From positions 2,843,537 to 2,907,536 of the forward strand of contig NZ_NRQY01000001.1 of the NCBI RefSeq assembly GCF_003996855.1: 64,000 nucleotides of DNA, read 5' to 3'. The position numbers and the translations under genes are program-made. Shown here piece after piece: positions 22,895 through 32,515 of the stretch. Source of the stretch: Morganella morganii. Its GTDB lineage: Bacteria; Pseudomonadota; Gammaproteobacteria; Enterobacterales; Enterobacteriaceae. Within the stretch, counting starts at the first letter, position 1; every line of letters starts with the position of its first letter. The notes beneath the pieces are model-generated. The model was given only the letters and a program-made list of their open reading frames with translations. It searched no databases and had not been told where the DNA came from.

Positions 22895-24159
22895 CTTTCC
22901 GGCTCCGTTTCCGCAGATAACCGGCAGCCAGACAAAGAATAAGCGCCGCGGTAATGACACTGACAGAAATGAACCCTTTGCTCAGTAATGTCACAACAAA
23001 ACCAATCAACACGGCGGTGACCAGAACAATCCCGGTCCCGGTAATGATTTTTGAAGCGCGGATAACGCTGCTCTGACGCCATACCACCAGCACCATCAGA
23101 TAACACAGGAGGAACGTAAAACTGGCGACATTTGCCAGGTCACCGAGATTCAGGAACAGCGCCAGCAGCAATGTCAGCAGAATAAGCAGAATATTCACTG
23201 CCGTTCCCTGCCGGTATATCGTTTTGCCCCAGGAAACCGGCAGAATGCCGGTGCTGCACATTCTGTCAGTAATATTGAATGCGGAAAACAAAGTGGCATT
23301 AATGGCCGATGTTGTCGCCAGCAGTGCAGCGGCGGCAACAATCACAAAACCGGTGCTCCCCCATACGGGGTATGCCACCTGAGCCACAGCAGTATCTGCG
23401 GGCCAGTTCAGACGGGGAGAGGTTTCCGAGCAATACCAGCGCCAGGCTGATATAAAGCGCAATCGTGAACAGGATGGCTATCATAAATGCTTTTGGCATT
23501 ACCCGGCCGGGATTGACTACTTTGTCTGAGGCATTCGCCATCATGCCGAACCCGGCATAAGCGAAAAATGTCAGCCCGACGGCGGAAAAAAGGGTATCAC
23601 CGGAGAACGGGGTTATATTCAGCAGTGTTGTATCCACCGTAAATATCCCCGTTGCCACCAACGCGATAATAATCACCAGTTTGGTACCCACCAGAAGGAC
23701 TTCAATTTTTCCGACAGCATGACTGCCGGTGATATTCATCAGGGCGACCACGACGATAATAAATGCCGTATATACTTCCGGTAATAAAGCGGATTCATTT
23801 CCCTGATGAAAAAGCTGAACAGCATAGGCTCCGAAAGCCCGGGCTACCATTGCAACCGTCAGGATCAGCGTGACGAGATACAGAAAAGATAAGGCGATCG
23901 TCAGCACAGCAGGAAAGGACAGACGGAAGAAGTCAATAATTCCGCCCGGAGAAGGGTAACTGGCGGATAATCTGGCATACGCATAACCGGCAAATAACGC
24001 GACCACGCCGCCGCAGGCAAAGGCAATCCATGTTGCAGACTGCATAATCAGCGCTGTCTGCCCCAGCAGTGCAAAAATCCCGGCACCAACCATCGCACCG
24101 ATCCCCAGTGCAATAACCTGTAATAATGTTAACGGCTTTTCTGATGACACTGGCTTCAT
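22887..24159 (-). pseudogene. ybaT: APC-family amino-acid transporter (YbaT-like), frameshifted at a CCC/GGG run
   Basis: About 424 residues across two frames, with 12 membrane helices expected. The N-terminus (LTLLQVIALGIGAMVGAGIFALLGQTA) is the APC first-helix signature. From GNLSPSEL the first frame runs into out-of-family sequence and stops at 23299, while the second frame continues with ADTAVAQVAYPVWGSTGFVIVAAAALLATTSAINATLF and ends at 22887. Removing one G from the GGG at 23400-23402 gives the smooth join SPSELAADTAVAQ. ATG 24159 has AGGAG 6 bases before it. It follows the glutaminase glsA, as ybaT follows ybaS in E. coli, so it is probably the matching glutamine/amino-acid permease. 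The name rests on that synteny. Confidence 0.8.
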
Positions 24160-24211
24160 ACCTGACTCCTGAAACAAAATATTTGCTGCCGCTGGTATTA
24201 ATTCATATCTG

Positions 24212-24237
24212 ACAAAGCCCGGAAATCCGGGCTTTGT
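24212..24237 (-). repeat. Intercistronic hairpin between glsA and the ybaT-like gene
   Basis: ACAAAGCCCGG and CCGGGCTTTGT flank an AAAT loop, an 11-bp stem in the 92-base gap. The minus strand has no T-run after it, so it probably protects or limits the message rather than ending it. The core 22 bases (24214-24235) are the exact reverse complement of the gyrB terminator core at 22195-22216. Confidence 0.7.
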
Positions 24238-24251
24238 CGTTATCAGCGGGA

Positions 24252-25181
24252 TCACCGGTAAAGGTTATATCCCAGTGCGGCAGCAACCGAAGCCACCATT
24301 TTTTGTCCTCTGACACTGTTTCCGTCATCATCCAGCGGCGGTGAAAACGCAGCAATGCCCATCACACCCGGCACCACGGCCAGAATCCCCCCGCCGACAC
24401 CACTTTTCCCCGGCAACCCGACAGTATATGCCCAGTCACCCGAGCGGCCATACTGCCCTTCCATTGTCATTTCTGCCAGGATAAACGGGGTATGTGCTGG
24501 GTCCAGTACCTGCTCACCGGTCACCGGATTTTTCCCGTGTCCTGCCAGTGTCGCGCCCATTGTGGCCAGCTCTTTGGTGGTCAGCAGTGTGGAGCACTGG
24601 CGGGTATACACATCACAGGCCTCCATCGGATCACAATAAAGATTTTGTGCCGCATAAAGCAACCAGGATATGCCCCGGTTATGGAAATTAGTGGTCTGCT
24701 CCGACTGATTCAGTTCATCCGACAGTGCAATAGCGTCCGACCCGAGACGGCGCTGCATCGTCAGTATCCGCTGCCAGCGTTCATCCGCGGATTTTGCGGT
24801 TACCGCACTGACGGTCGCGATTGCCCCGGCGTTTACCAGCGGCGACAACGGTTTGTCATTGTGCAGTTCCAGCGCCATTACTGAATTAAACGGCAGCCCG
24901 GTCGGATCAGCACCAATCTGATCCTGAACCGCCTGCGGGCCGATATCCTCCAGCGCCAGTGCTAATGTGCAGACTTTGGAAATTGACTCGATAGCAAACC
25001 GGTAATCAGCATCACCGCTGCTGATAACATCCCCCTGCACTGTCACCACTGCGACTGCCGCCAGGTCAGACGGGATATTAGCCAGAAACGGAATGTAGTC
25101 CGCATTGGCGCCGCCGGGAGCCTGATGAAACTGCTGCCGGGCATTGGTCACCGCCTGTTTGATAGCTGTTAAATCCGTCAT
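24252..25181 (-). CDS. glsA: Glutaminase A (acid-activated YbaS type)
   Basis: Hydrolyses glutamine to glutamate and ammonia; in E. coli the YbaS enzyme works at low pH, and the ammonia and glutamate both help neutralise the cytoplasm. 309 residues with the serine-dependent beta-lactamase-like fold. Signatures: FALESISK-like FAIESISKVCTLALAL (catalytic Ser-x-x-Lys, about residue 60-65), NAGAIATVSA, NQSEQTTNFHNR, and GLPGKSGVGGGILAVVPG near the C-terminus. Its ATG overlaps the gadC TGA (ATGA), so the two are translationally coupled, placing glutaminase directly behind the glutamate/GABA antiporter. Confidence 0.94.
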   Translation of the reverse strand: MTDLTAIKQAVTNARQQFHQAPGGANADYIPFLANIPSDLAAVAVVTVQGDVISSGDADYRFAIESISKVCTLALALEDIGPQAVQDQIGADPTGLPFNSVMALELHNDKPLSPLVNAGAIATVSAVTAKSADERWQRILTMQRRLGSDAIALSDELNQSEQTTNFHNRGISWLLYAAQNLYCDPMEACDVYTRQCSTLLTTKELATMGATLAGHGKNPVTGEQVLDPAHTPFILAEMTMEGQYGRSGDWAYTVGLPGKSGVGGGILAVVPGVMGIAAFSPPLDDDGNSVRGQKMVASVAAALGYNLYR

Positions 25182-26659
25182 GATGCTTTTCCTTTGTTTT
25201 CCCATGTAAACGGTGCGAAATCACTGTCCGGATCACGCCAGCCGGGTTTACGAATCTGATAAATAACAAACGGAAGAAGAACGAACAGAATGGTCAGTCC
25301 GATCAGCGCCCCCACATACATTTCCGGGCTGCCGACCGCAATCTGTGCCGGCGGGATAAAGCTGAACAGAAACGCGGTTAATGAACCGAGCAGCCCCATG
25401 CCGCCGAGGATAATCATCCCTGCATTACCGCCCGGAATACGATACGGACGGGCACGCTGCGGCTGACTGAAGCGCAGATAAATCGCGGCGCTGAACATCA
25501 GCATATACATAATCAGATAGAGAATAACCGTCAGCTGACTGAGGATCTGATAGGCTGCCTGTACGGACGGCAGTACCACAAACAGTACCGCCAGAAGAGA
25601 AACGAGCACCGCCTGCACCAGCAGGATATGTGTCGCCATTCCGTTCTTGTTGGTATGCTGGAACCAGTGCGGCAGGTAGCCCGCTTTCGCCACTTCCAGA
25701 AGCCCGGAAGACGGTCCTGCAACCCAGGTCACGACACTCGCCAGCACGCCGATAGCCAGCATGACGGCAACAATCGGCCCCATCCACGGAATATGCGCCC
25801 ATTTGAACATATCATCGTAAGCCACCAGCAGGCTCTGGGTCAGACTGATATCTGACTGAGGAATGATAAAGGCGATTGCCAGTGTGCCGAGCACAAAGAT
25901 AGCCACAGTACCCGCCGCTGCCAAAATAATGGCTTTCGGGTAATTTTTGGTTGGATTATCAATGTCTTTTACATGGATAGCGTTCATTTCCATCCCTGCA
26001 TAGAACAGGAAAATACTGGCCGCCAGCACAATGTTATCGAAGTTTGAGAAATCCGGCAGAACCTTATCCCACGCAAGGTCAATCTGCGGCGTCTGGCCGC
26101 TGAACAAATAGGAGAAACCGAGCACAATCAGAATGATTGCCGGTACAATCGTCCCGACAATCCCGCTCCATTTTGATACACGGGCAAATGCACCCACGCC
26201 TTTAAAGGCAATAAAGGTCGCCAGCCAGTAGATAAACAGGACAACACCGAGCACAAAGAATTTATTTGCCGCCAGTGCTTCATCAAATGCCTGATGAGGA
26301 TTGATAAAGGCGAGTGATACCGCCCCGAATGTCAGCCCGGTCGGGAACCAGACAGTCACCTCAATCCACAGCATCGCCATCGCCAGAAACGCCAGACGCG
26401 GCCCGAATGCCTCACCGACCCAGCGGAAAACCCCGCCCTTTTCTGACCAGCCGGTAGCCAGTTCCGCCGCGACCAGTGATACCGGGATAAGGAAGAACAC
26501 CGCCGCAAACAGATAATAGAAAATCGCACTGAGACCGTATTCCACTTCGGCAGGCAAACCGCGCAGGCTCACCACCGCCACAATATTCATGACGATAAGT
26601 GTGCCGACAGTCAGTTTTGCTGCACCGGAAGACGGTTTTTTGGTTGAAGTATCAGTCAT
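25178..26659 (-). CDS. gadC: Glutamate/GABA antiporter (GadC-type APC transporter)
   Basis: Exchanges external glutamate for internal GABA so that decarboxylation can consume protons. 493 residues, about 12 membrane helices; EKGGVFRWVGEAFGPR and VTWVAGPSSGLLEVAKAGYLP are typical of the glutamate:GABA antiporter group. The role follows from its place directly after gadB; sequence alone would only say amino-acid antiporter of that group. After the last helix the tail is only about 25 residues (PGWRDPDSDFAPFTWENKGKAS), shorter than the E. coli C-terminal plug that closes the channel at neutral pH. It overlaps glsA by 4 bases. Confidence 0.82.
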   Translation of the reverse strand: MTDTSTKKPSSGAAKLTVGTLIVMNIVAVVSLRGLPAEVEYGLSAIFYYLFAAVFFLIPVSLVAAELATGWSEKGGVFRWVGEAFGPRLAFLAMAMLWIEVTVWFPTGLTFGAVSLAFINPHQAFDEALAANKFFVLGVVLFIYWLATFIAFKGVGAFARVSKWSGIVGTIVPAIILIVLGFSYLFSGQTPQIDLAWDKVLPDFSNFDNIVLAASIFLFYAGMEMNAIHVKDIDNPTKNYPKAIILAAAGTVAIFVLGTLAIAFIIPQSDISLTQSLLVAYDDMFKWAHIPWMGPIVAVMLAIGVLASVVTWVAGPSSGLLEVAKAGYLPHWFQHTNKNGMATHILLVQAVLVSLLAVLFVVLPSVQAAYQILSQLTVILYLIMYMLMFSAAIYLRFSQPQRARPYRIPGGNAGMIILGGMGLLGSLTAFLFSFIPPAQIAVGSPEMYVGALIGLTILFVLLPFVIYQIRKPGWRDPDSDFAPFTWENKGKAS

Positions 26660-26689
26660 AAAAGCACCCCGGAGGATAATGAGTGAGAG

Positions 26690-26716
26690 CCTCCGGCCGC
26701 TGATACCGGCCGGAGG
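26690..26716 (-). repeat. GC-rich intercistronic hairpin between gadB and gadC
   Basis: CCTCCGGCCG (26690-26699) and CGGCCGGAGG (26707-26716) form a perfect 10-bp stem with a 7-base loop in the 83-base gap. No T-run follows on the minus strand. It would protect the gadB message from 3' decay and lower gadC relative to gadB, which suits an enzyme needed in excess of its transporter. Confidence 0.7.
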
Positions 26717-26742
26717 TCATTGTTAATTAACCGTAATGGAAA

Positions 26743-28125
26743 TTAACCGTGATGGAAGGTTGCTTTGGCAGTGGAGTTCACCACCGGGTTTTGTCTGAAA
26801 TGATCGATAGCCCGCTTAATATCATCCAGCAGCAGTGCAGCCAGATCACGGCTGACACCGTGGCGGATCATAATGCGCTGAACAACGGTTTTTTCTCTGT
26901 CCGCCGGGAGCGGATAAGAGGCTATCAGCCAGCCGCGTGTGCGGATTCGGTCGGAAAGATCGTACAGATTAAACTGTGTTACGCCCGGTTTCAGCTTGTA
27001 AGCCACCGCCGGCAGTGCGCCGCGGCCGTCATACACCAGGTCGAAAATCCCCAGTTTATTCAGTTCATCCGCAAGCCATTGCGCAGTATCTGCACACGCC
27101 TGCTGAATTTTGGTATAACCGGCGCGTCCCAGACGCAGGAAGTTATAATACTGTGCAATGATTTGCCCGCCGGGACGGGAAAAATTCAGTGCAAATGTCG
27201 GCATATTGCCGCCGAGATAATCGACATTGAAAACCAGCTCTTCCGGCAGATCTTCTTTGCTGCGCCAGACCACCCAGCCCACACCCAGAGGCGATAAGCC
27301 GTATTTATGTCCGGAGCTGTTAATGGATTTCACCCGCTCAATCCGGAAATCCCACACCAGTTCCGGCTGGATAAACGGTGCAATAAACCCGCCGCTGGCA
27401 CCGTCAACATGCAGAGGAATGTCCAGACCGGTATCCCGCTGTATTGCATCCAGCTCTTTTGCCAGTTCCGCAACCGGTTCATAAATCCCGGTAAACGTCA
27501 CTCCCAGCGTCGCCACCACACCAATGGTGTTTTCATCACAATACTTGCGCAGATCAGACGGCTGCATGCCGAGTGCATCACCCTCCAGCGGAATCTGCCG
27601 GAGTTCCACGTCAAAATAGCGGGCAAATTTTTCCCAGCACATCTGTACCGGGCCGGTCACCAGGTTCGGCTTACAGGTCTCTTTCCCCTGCTTTTCACGA
27701 TTTTTACGCCAGCGCCATTTCATTGCCAGCCCGCCAAGCATCGCAGCTTCACTGGAGCCGGTGGTAGAGCAGCCGATAGTTTCCTGAGCCTGCGGGGAAT
27801 TCCACAGGTCGGCAATAATATGCACACAACGGCTTTCAATTTCAGCGGTTTGCGGATATTCGTCTTTGTCGATCATATTTTTATCGACACTGTCCGTCAT
27901 CAGCTGTTTAACTTCATCCTCAACCCAGGTTGTACAGAATGTCGCCAGATTCTGACGGGAGTTACCATCCAGCAGTAATTCATCCCGGACCACACTGTAA
28001 ATAATTCTCGGGTCACTGCTGTCTTCCGGCATTTTGTATTTAGGGAGTTTTGCATCCGAGTCCGTTGATGCGTAAATATCAATAAATTCTGAACTATTAT
28101 TACCTTTCACAGCATGAAGAGACAT
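26743..28125 (-). CDS. gadB: Glutamate decarboxylase
   Basis: PLP enzyme converting glutamate to GABA and CO2, consuming one cytoplasmic proton per turn. 460 residues (E. coli GadB 466). The pyridoxal lysine is in [15 protein letters not shown] (about residue 270), the cofactor aspartate region is [14 protein letters not shown], and substrate loops [19 protein letters not shown] are conserved. The extreme C-terminus keeps histidines (TFHHG), in the position of the E. coli His that closes the active site at neutral pH. First gene of the leftward gadB-gadC-glsA-ybaT-marC unit. Confidence 0.95.
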   Translation of the reverse strand: MSLHAVKGNNSSEFIDIYASTDSDAKLPKYKMPEDSSDPRIIYSVVRDELLLDGNSRQNLATFCTTWVEDEVKQLMTDSVDKNMIDKDEYPQTAEIESRCVHIIADLWNSPQAQETIGCSTTGSSEAAMLGGLAMKWRWRKNREKQGKETCKPNLVTGPVQMCWEKFARYFDVELRQIPLEGDALGMQPSDLRKYCDENTIGVVATLGVTFTGIYEPVAELAKELDAIQRDTGLDIPLHVDGASGGFIAPFIQPELVWDFRIERVKSINSSGHKYGLSPLGVGWVVWRSKEDLPEELVFNVDYLGGNMPTFALNFSRPGGQIIAQYYNFLRLGRAGYTKIQQACADTAQWLADELNKLGIFDLVYDGRGALPAVAYKLKPGVTQFNLYDLSDRIRTRGWLIASYPLPADREKTVVQRIMIRHGVSRDLAALLLDDIKRAIDHFRQNPVVNSTAKATFHHG

Positions 28126-28942
28126 AAAACCTCCTTCTCAGACTACTTATTGATAGTTAAAATAAATTAACAATGATATCCGGTTACTCATGGCCGATTG
28201 CGGTAAAAAAAGACATAATCAGCTAAAACCATGTAATTACCGGAGCAACTTACGTATATTAGCCCATGAAATGCACAATACTCAAACCCGTAAATCGGGT
28301 TAACAATTATTATTTCTTATGTGATTTATTTTTAAAATGATAAAAAAATAAATTTCGCTAATAAAAAATACAACAAATACAAAAGAAACATTTATTTGTT
28401 TTGTTACTGTTTTGTGAAACCACGGAGCGTATATATAAGAACTAAACAAAATGGAATTAACAAAAGAAGGATGAATGACAGGAAAAACCAGCCAGTGCGG
28501 AGCATTATATAATCCGTGTCTTTTTTTCTTACCCGAATCAAGCCATTTTTACATGACCGGAAACAGCAGACAAAAAATCAGGAAAGATACAGATACAGCT
28601 GGGTATTTAAAACATACCGCTAAATATAAACACTAAGTCAGGCTGTTTCGCTGATGACCCGATTATTAATTATCAGAAAAAATAACTATCCGTAATAAAG
28701 CAGCAGCTCGGATATACAACAAATTATGGATACCGTTTTAACAATAAAATAAAAAAGGAGTACCGGGGAAATGTTACCGGAACATTCTGTGCAAATAACA
28801 AACAATAAACCGAATGCACCTCGAATTCCGGCAATATAGATCCGATGCTTATTTTGCGACCGCAAAAAACAAGCTCATTCCTTTGTTTAACCGGTTCACT
28901 TAGCGGGAAGATACAGATACTGTAAAAAAAACAAAACGCAAA
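28126..28942. promoter_or_regulatory. Long AT-rich region upstream of gadB
   Basis: About 820 bases with no convincing gene. It must carry the gadB promoter, and its length and AT-richness fit a gene under H-NS silencing and multiple regulators, as gad promoters are; I could not pick out a reliable GAD box. A small hairpin AACCCG/CGGGTT lies at 28285-28301. A 53-codon rightward open frame at 28475-28636 has a good AAGAAGG ribosome site 4 bases before its ATG, but the product is not recognisable, so it is only a candidate. Confidence 0.45.
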
Positions 28943-28980
28943 CAAAAAAACGACCTATGTATAAAAATTAGCACATAGGC
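28943..28980 (-). terminator. Rho-independent terminator after asd
   Basis: On the minus strand CCTATGT and ACATAGG (28954-28960 and 28973-28979 on the plus strand) form a stem followed by TCG and seven T. It lies 33 bases past the asd stop and separates asd from the gadB promoter region. Confidence 0.8.
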
Positions 28981-29012
28981 CTGATATATGTGTTAATGCT
29001 AGATAATTATTG

Positions 29013-30122
29013 TTATTTTAATAAAATATTCAGCATTCTGCGCAATGGCTCTGCGGCTCCCCACAGAAGCTGGTCACCCACTGTGAATGCCGAGATATAA
29101 TCCGGCCCCATATTCAGTTTACGAATACGCCCGACAGGTGTTTTCAGTGTGCCGGTAACTGCCGCCGGAGTCAGCTCACGCACGGTGATATCGCGATCAT
29201 TCGGTACCACACGCACCCACTCATTATGAGCAGCCAGCAGAGATTCAATTTCCGCTACCGGCAAATCTTTCTTCAGTTTCAGGGTAAATGCCTGACTGTG
29301 GCAGCGCAATGCACCAATCCGGATACACAGGCCATCCACCGGAATAATATTCTGACCGCGTGACAGAATCTTGTTGGTTTCCGCCTGGCCTTTCCACTCT
29401 TCACGGCTCTGGCCATTATCCAGTTGCTTATCAATCCACGGGATCAAACTCCCGGCCAGCGGCACGCCGAACTGTTCCGCCGGTAATGCACCGCTTCGGG
29501 TAAATTCAGTCACTTTGCGTTCAATATCCAGAATCGCGGAAGCCGGGTCCTGCAACTCTTTCACCACATGCGCGTTCAGTGCGCCCATCTGCACCAGCAG
29601 CTCACGCATATGACGGGCACCGGCACCGGATGCAGCCTGGTATGTCGCCACAGAAGCCCACTCCACCAGATCCGCCTCAAACAGACCGCCCAGAGACATC
29701 AGCATCAGACTGACTGTACAGTTACCGCCGACAAAGGTTTTAATGCCGCGGTTCAGCCCTTCTTCTATATACTTACCGTTCACCGGGTCGAGAATAATAA
29801 TAGCGTCATCATTCATCCGCAGTGCTGATGCCGCATCAATCCAGTAGCCGTCCCAGCCGCTCTCACGCAGCTTAGGATAGACATCATTGGTATAATCGCC
29901 GCCCTGGCAACTGATAATAATATCCTGCGCACGCAATGCATCAATATCAAAAGCGTCCTGTAACGTACTGCGGTGCCCGCCGAATGACGGCGCTTCCCCG
30001 CCGCTCTGTGAGGTCGAGAAAAATACCGGACGGATCCTGTCAAAATCCCGCTCTTCTGTCATGCGCTGCATCAGCACAGACCCCACCATCCCGCGCCAGC
30101 CGACAAATCCCACATTTTTCAT
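29013..30122 (-). CDS. asd: Aspartate-semialdehyde dehydrogenase
   Basis: NADPH-dependent reduction of aspartyl phosphate to aspartate semialdehyde, the branch point to lysine/diaminopimelate, threonine and methionine. 369 residues. N-terminal nucleotide site [17 protein letters not shown], catalytic cysteine in [17 protein letters not shown] (about residue 135), and the substrate region [14 protein letters not shown]. The ATG at 30122 (MKNVGFVG) is chosen because it matches the family start; an in-frame ATG 8 codons upstream would add an unusual leader. A single-gene unit with its own terminator. Confidence 0.97.
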   Translation of the reverse strand: MKNVGFVGWRGMVGSVLMQRMTEERDFDRIRPVFFSTSQSGGEAPSFGGHRSTLQDAFDIDALRAQDIIISCQGGDYTNDVYPKLRESGWDGYWIDAASALRMNDDAIIILDPVNGKYIEEGLNRGIKTFVGGNCTVSLMLMSLGGLFEADLVEWASVATYQAASGAGARHMRELLVQMGALNAHVVKELQDPASAILDIERKVTEFTRSGALPAEQFGVPLAGSLIPWIDKQLDNGQSREEWKGQAETNKILSRGQNIIPVDGLCIRIGALRCHSQAFTLKLKKDLPVAEIESLLAAHNEWVRVVPNDRDITVRELTPAAVTGTLKTPVGRIRKLNMGPDYISAFTVGDQLLWGAAEPLRRMLNILLK

Positions 30123-30325
30123 CGTGATGTTTCCTTTTATTCTCATCTGAACTGTGTTTGCAATACTCTTAACCTGACAAAATATGAATAACGGTGCAAG
30201 TGAATTTATTGATGATTCCCCGCTGTTCAGAAGCCGGACTTATATCAGGAAGCGGGTTCTCATCCGGCCGCCGGTGCTTTATGCTGGAGATAACACAACA
30301 GTGATCAGAACAGGGCGGAATCATC

Positions 30326-31237
30326 ATGTATTACGGTTTTGATATGGGCGGAACAAAAATTGAGCTTGCCGTTTTTAATGAAGCACTGGAGCCGGTCTGG
30401 CAAAAACGTATCGCGACACCGAAAGAGAGCTATGCCGCGCTGCTTGACGCATTCCGGCAACTGACAGAACAGGCGGATACCGAACTCGGATGTAAAGGAA
30501 AAATAGGTATCGGCGTTCCCGGTATTGTGAATCATGAAAAAGGAACCGTATTTACCACCAATGTGCCCGCCGCGCAGTATCAGCCGCTGCGCCGTGATCT
30601 GGAAACGATATTACAGCGCCCGGTAAAAATTGAAAATGACGCCAACTGCTTTGCCCTCTCCGAAGCCTGGGATCCGGCATTCCGCCACTACCCGACAGTA
30701 CTGGGGCTGATCCTCGGTACGGGTGTCGGCGGCGGCTTTGTGATTAACGGTACCGTGTTACCGGGGAAAAATGGTATCGCCGGGGAAATCGGCCATATCA
30801 ATATGACACTGGAGGGGGACAAACTTCTCGGGCATCAGGTTCCGGAAGCACTCTGCGGCTGCGGAAAAACCGGTTGTTTTGAAACCTATCTTTCCGGTCC
30901 GGGATTTGAGCGGATTTTTACAGCATTTTACGGCGAAAAACTCAGTGCAGTTGATATTATCACCCGTTACTACGATGGTGATCATAATGCAAAACTGCAT
31001 GTTGAGCGCTATATGTCACTGCTCGCGCACTATCTTGGAAATGTGCTGAGTGTCTTTGACCCTGATTTACTAGTGGTCGGCGGCGGATTATCACAGTTTG
31101 AGGAAATTTACCGCCTGCTGCCGGAATACCTGCCCCAGTATCTCTACGGTGTTGTCTCACTGCCAGCCATCCATAAAGCCCGTTACGGGGATTCCGGCGG
31201 CGCCAGAGGAGCTGCCTGTCTGAATTTTACCGGCTGA
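30326..31237 (+). CDS. nagK: N-acetyl-D-glucosamine kinase
   Basis: ROK-family kinase that phosphorylates free GlcNAc, mainly salvaged from murein, to GlcNAc-6-P. 303 residues. ATP phosphate loop FDMGGTKIELAVF at residue 5-17, catalytic Asp in NDANCFALSEAW (about 105), second loop LILGTGVGGGFVINGTVLPG, and zinc-binding ROK motif CGCGKTGCFETYLSGPG. Closely resembles E. coli NagK along its length. It is divergent from asd across 203 bases and followed by a terminator hairpin. Confidence 0.92.
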   Translation: MYYGFDMGGTKIELAVFNEALEPVWQKRIATPKESYAALLDAFRQLTEQADTELGCKGKIGIGVPGIVNHEKGTVFTTNVPAAQYQPLRRDLETILQRPVKIENDANCFALSEAWDPAFRHYPTVLGLILGTGVGGGFVINGTVLPGKNGIAGEIGHINMTLEGDKLLGHQVPEALCGCGKTGCFETYLSGPGFERIFTAFYGEKLSAVDIITRYYDGDHNAKLHVERYMSLLAHYLGNVLSVFDPDLLVVGGGLSQFEEIYRLLPEYLPQYLYGVVSLPAIHKARYGDSGGARGAACLNFTG

Positions 31238-31247
31238 CATACATGTA

Positions 31248-31280
31248 TTTACCGCCTGCGGATACAGGCGGTAAATATTA
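31248..31280 (+). terminator. Hairpin terminator after nagK
   Basis: TTTACCGCCTG (31248-31258) pairs exactly with CAGGCGGTAAA (31265-31275), an 11-bp stem with a 6-base loop. The following TATTAAAAATAAT is AT-rich without a pure T-run, so termination strength is moderate. Confidence 0.65.
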
Positions 31281-31468
31281 AAAATAATATCGGTTAACTC
31301 TTATCTTATTTATCCGGAAAAAAGGGTAAATTATCCATATTAAAAACCAGCTGAATCCGTAAAATATCGTATTTATACATAGAACATCATTATATCTGCT
31401 CTGTATTACATCAGCCCAGGGGAAATTACGTATTATTATGATTCTTATATATCATAAAGGCTGAGGTA

Positions 31469-32515
31469 ATGAATTTTATCAATCACACTATTTTTCCGGC
31501 ACTGAATTATGACTGTCATAACCCGCATCATGATAAATTTCATGTTGTTGCGTCACGCATCACTTATGATATCCGGATAAATAACCGTGACGGTCAGAGT
31601 CAGCTGATTATTTCTCCCGAACAATCCCCGCTGAATTATACGGATGTCAGCTACAGTGAAATGGTTGATACCAGTATTGAATATGAAAGTGATTTGGCCC
31701 CCTATAAACCGAAAACAGATATTGTCGTTAATGCCACAGCTTTTGTACCGGAGAATAATCCGGTTCCGGTTTTTGATGTGGGTATTCAGATCGGCAAATA
31801 TCAGAAAGCTCTGCGTATATTCGGTCCCCGAAGCTGGATAAAAGAGGGCAATGAATGGTTTCTGACGGAATCTGAACCGATCAATTATCTTGATGTCCGC
31901 TATGAACATGCCTCCGGCGGCACATACAGTACCGGTGATACCGTTCTGACCTCTCCGGCAAACCCGATTGGTATGGGCTGGTATCCGGCTGAATTTCTGG
32001 CCGGATGTGATAAAGCACAGTTACCGGCACACCAGATAGAATCCCCGGATATTCCGGCAAAACATATCAGTCAGATACTCCGGCCGGACGGCTTCGGCTT
32101 TTTTGGCCGGACCTGGCAGGGGCGTGCAGAATACGCCGGTAATTATCATCAGAACGCAATATCATCACATCCGCCACAAATGCCGGATAACCTCAATTAC
32201 TGGTGCGGTGCGCACCCGACACTGCAAATTCCCCACCTTAAAGCCGGTAATAAACTGCCGCTGAAACTGTTTGGTCTGGTGTCCGCAGCAGAGATTGAGC
32301 GCCAGCATGTCCTGTTTTATGTTCCGGTGGAGAATCTGTTTGTTTTTATCGGGTCCGGTCTCGGATTTTCCATCCCGAAAAATTTACAGCTCGATACCAT
32401 TGTTGTGGATATGAACCTGAGAAAAGTGTTCTGCACTTACCGCATTGCCCTTCCCGACTCACTGAATATTGCAGAAATGACATTACGTTACATTCCTGAA
32501 CACGCGGCCAGATAA
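31469..32515 (+). CDS. DUF2169 family protein (type VI secretion accessory family), orphan copy
   Basis: A 348-residue cytoplasmic-looking protein without signal or membrane segments. The N-terminal half carries DUF2169 marks: SYSEMVDTSIEYESDLAPYKPKTDIVVNATAFVPENNPVPVFDVGIQIGKYQKALRIFGPR, then PIGMGWYP and DGFGFFGRTWQGR. DUF2169 proteins occur with type VI secretion effectors and VgrG or pentapeptide proteins and are thought to help load or deliver them. None of those partners is visible within the window; the neighbours are nagK and a chemoreceptor. GAGG sits ahead of the ATG. The family call is from memory; the role here is unknown. Confidence 0.7.
   Translation: MNFINHTIFPALNYDCHNPHHDKFHVVASRITYDIRINNRDGQSQLIISPEQSPLNYTDVSYSEMVDTSIEYESDLAPYKPKTDIVVNATAFVPENNPVPVFDVGIQIGKYQKALRIFGPRSWIKEGNEWFLTESEPINYLDVRYEHASGGTYSTGDTVLTSPANPIGMGWYPAEFLAGCDKAQLPAHQIESPDIPAKHISQILRPDGFGFFGRTWQGRAEYAGNYHQNAISSHPPQMPDNLNYWCGAHPTLQIPHLKAGNKLPLKLFGLVSAAEIERQHVLFYVPVENLFVFIGSGLGFSIPKNLQLDTIVVDMNLRKVFCTYRIALPDSLNIAEMTLRYIPEHAAR

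Noticed and set aside
28724..28945. A 73-codon leftward frame next to the asd terminator
   Set aside because: It begins beside the terminator T-run, is AT-rich and resembles no family.
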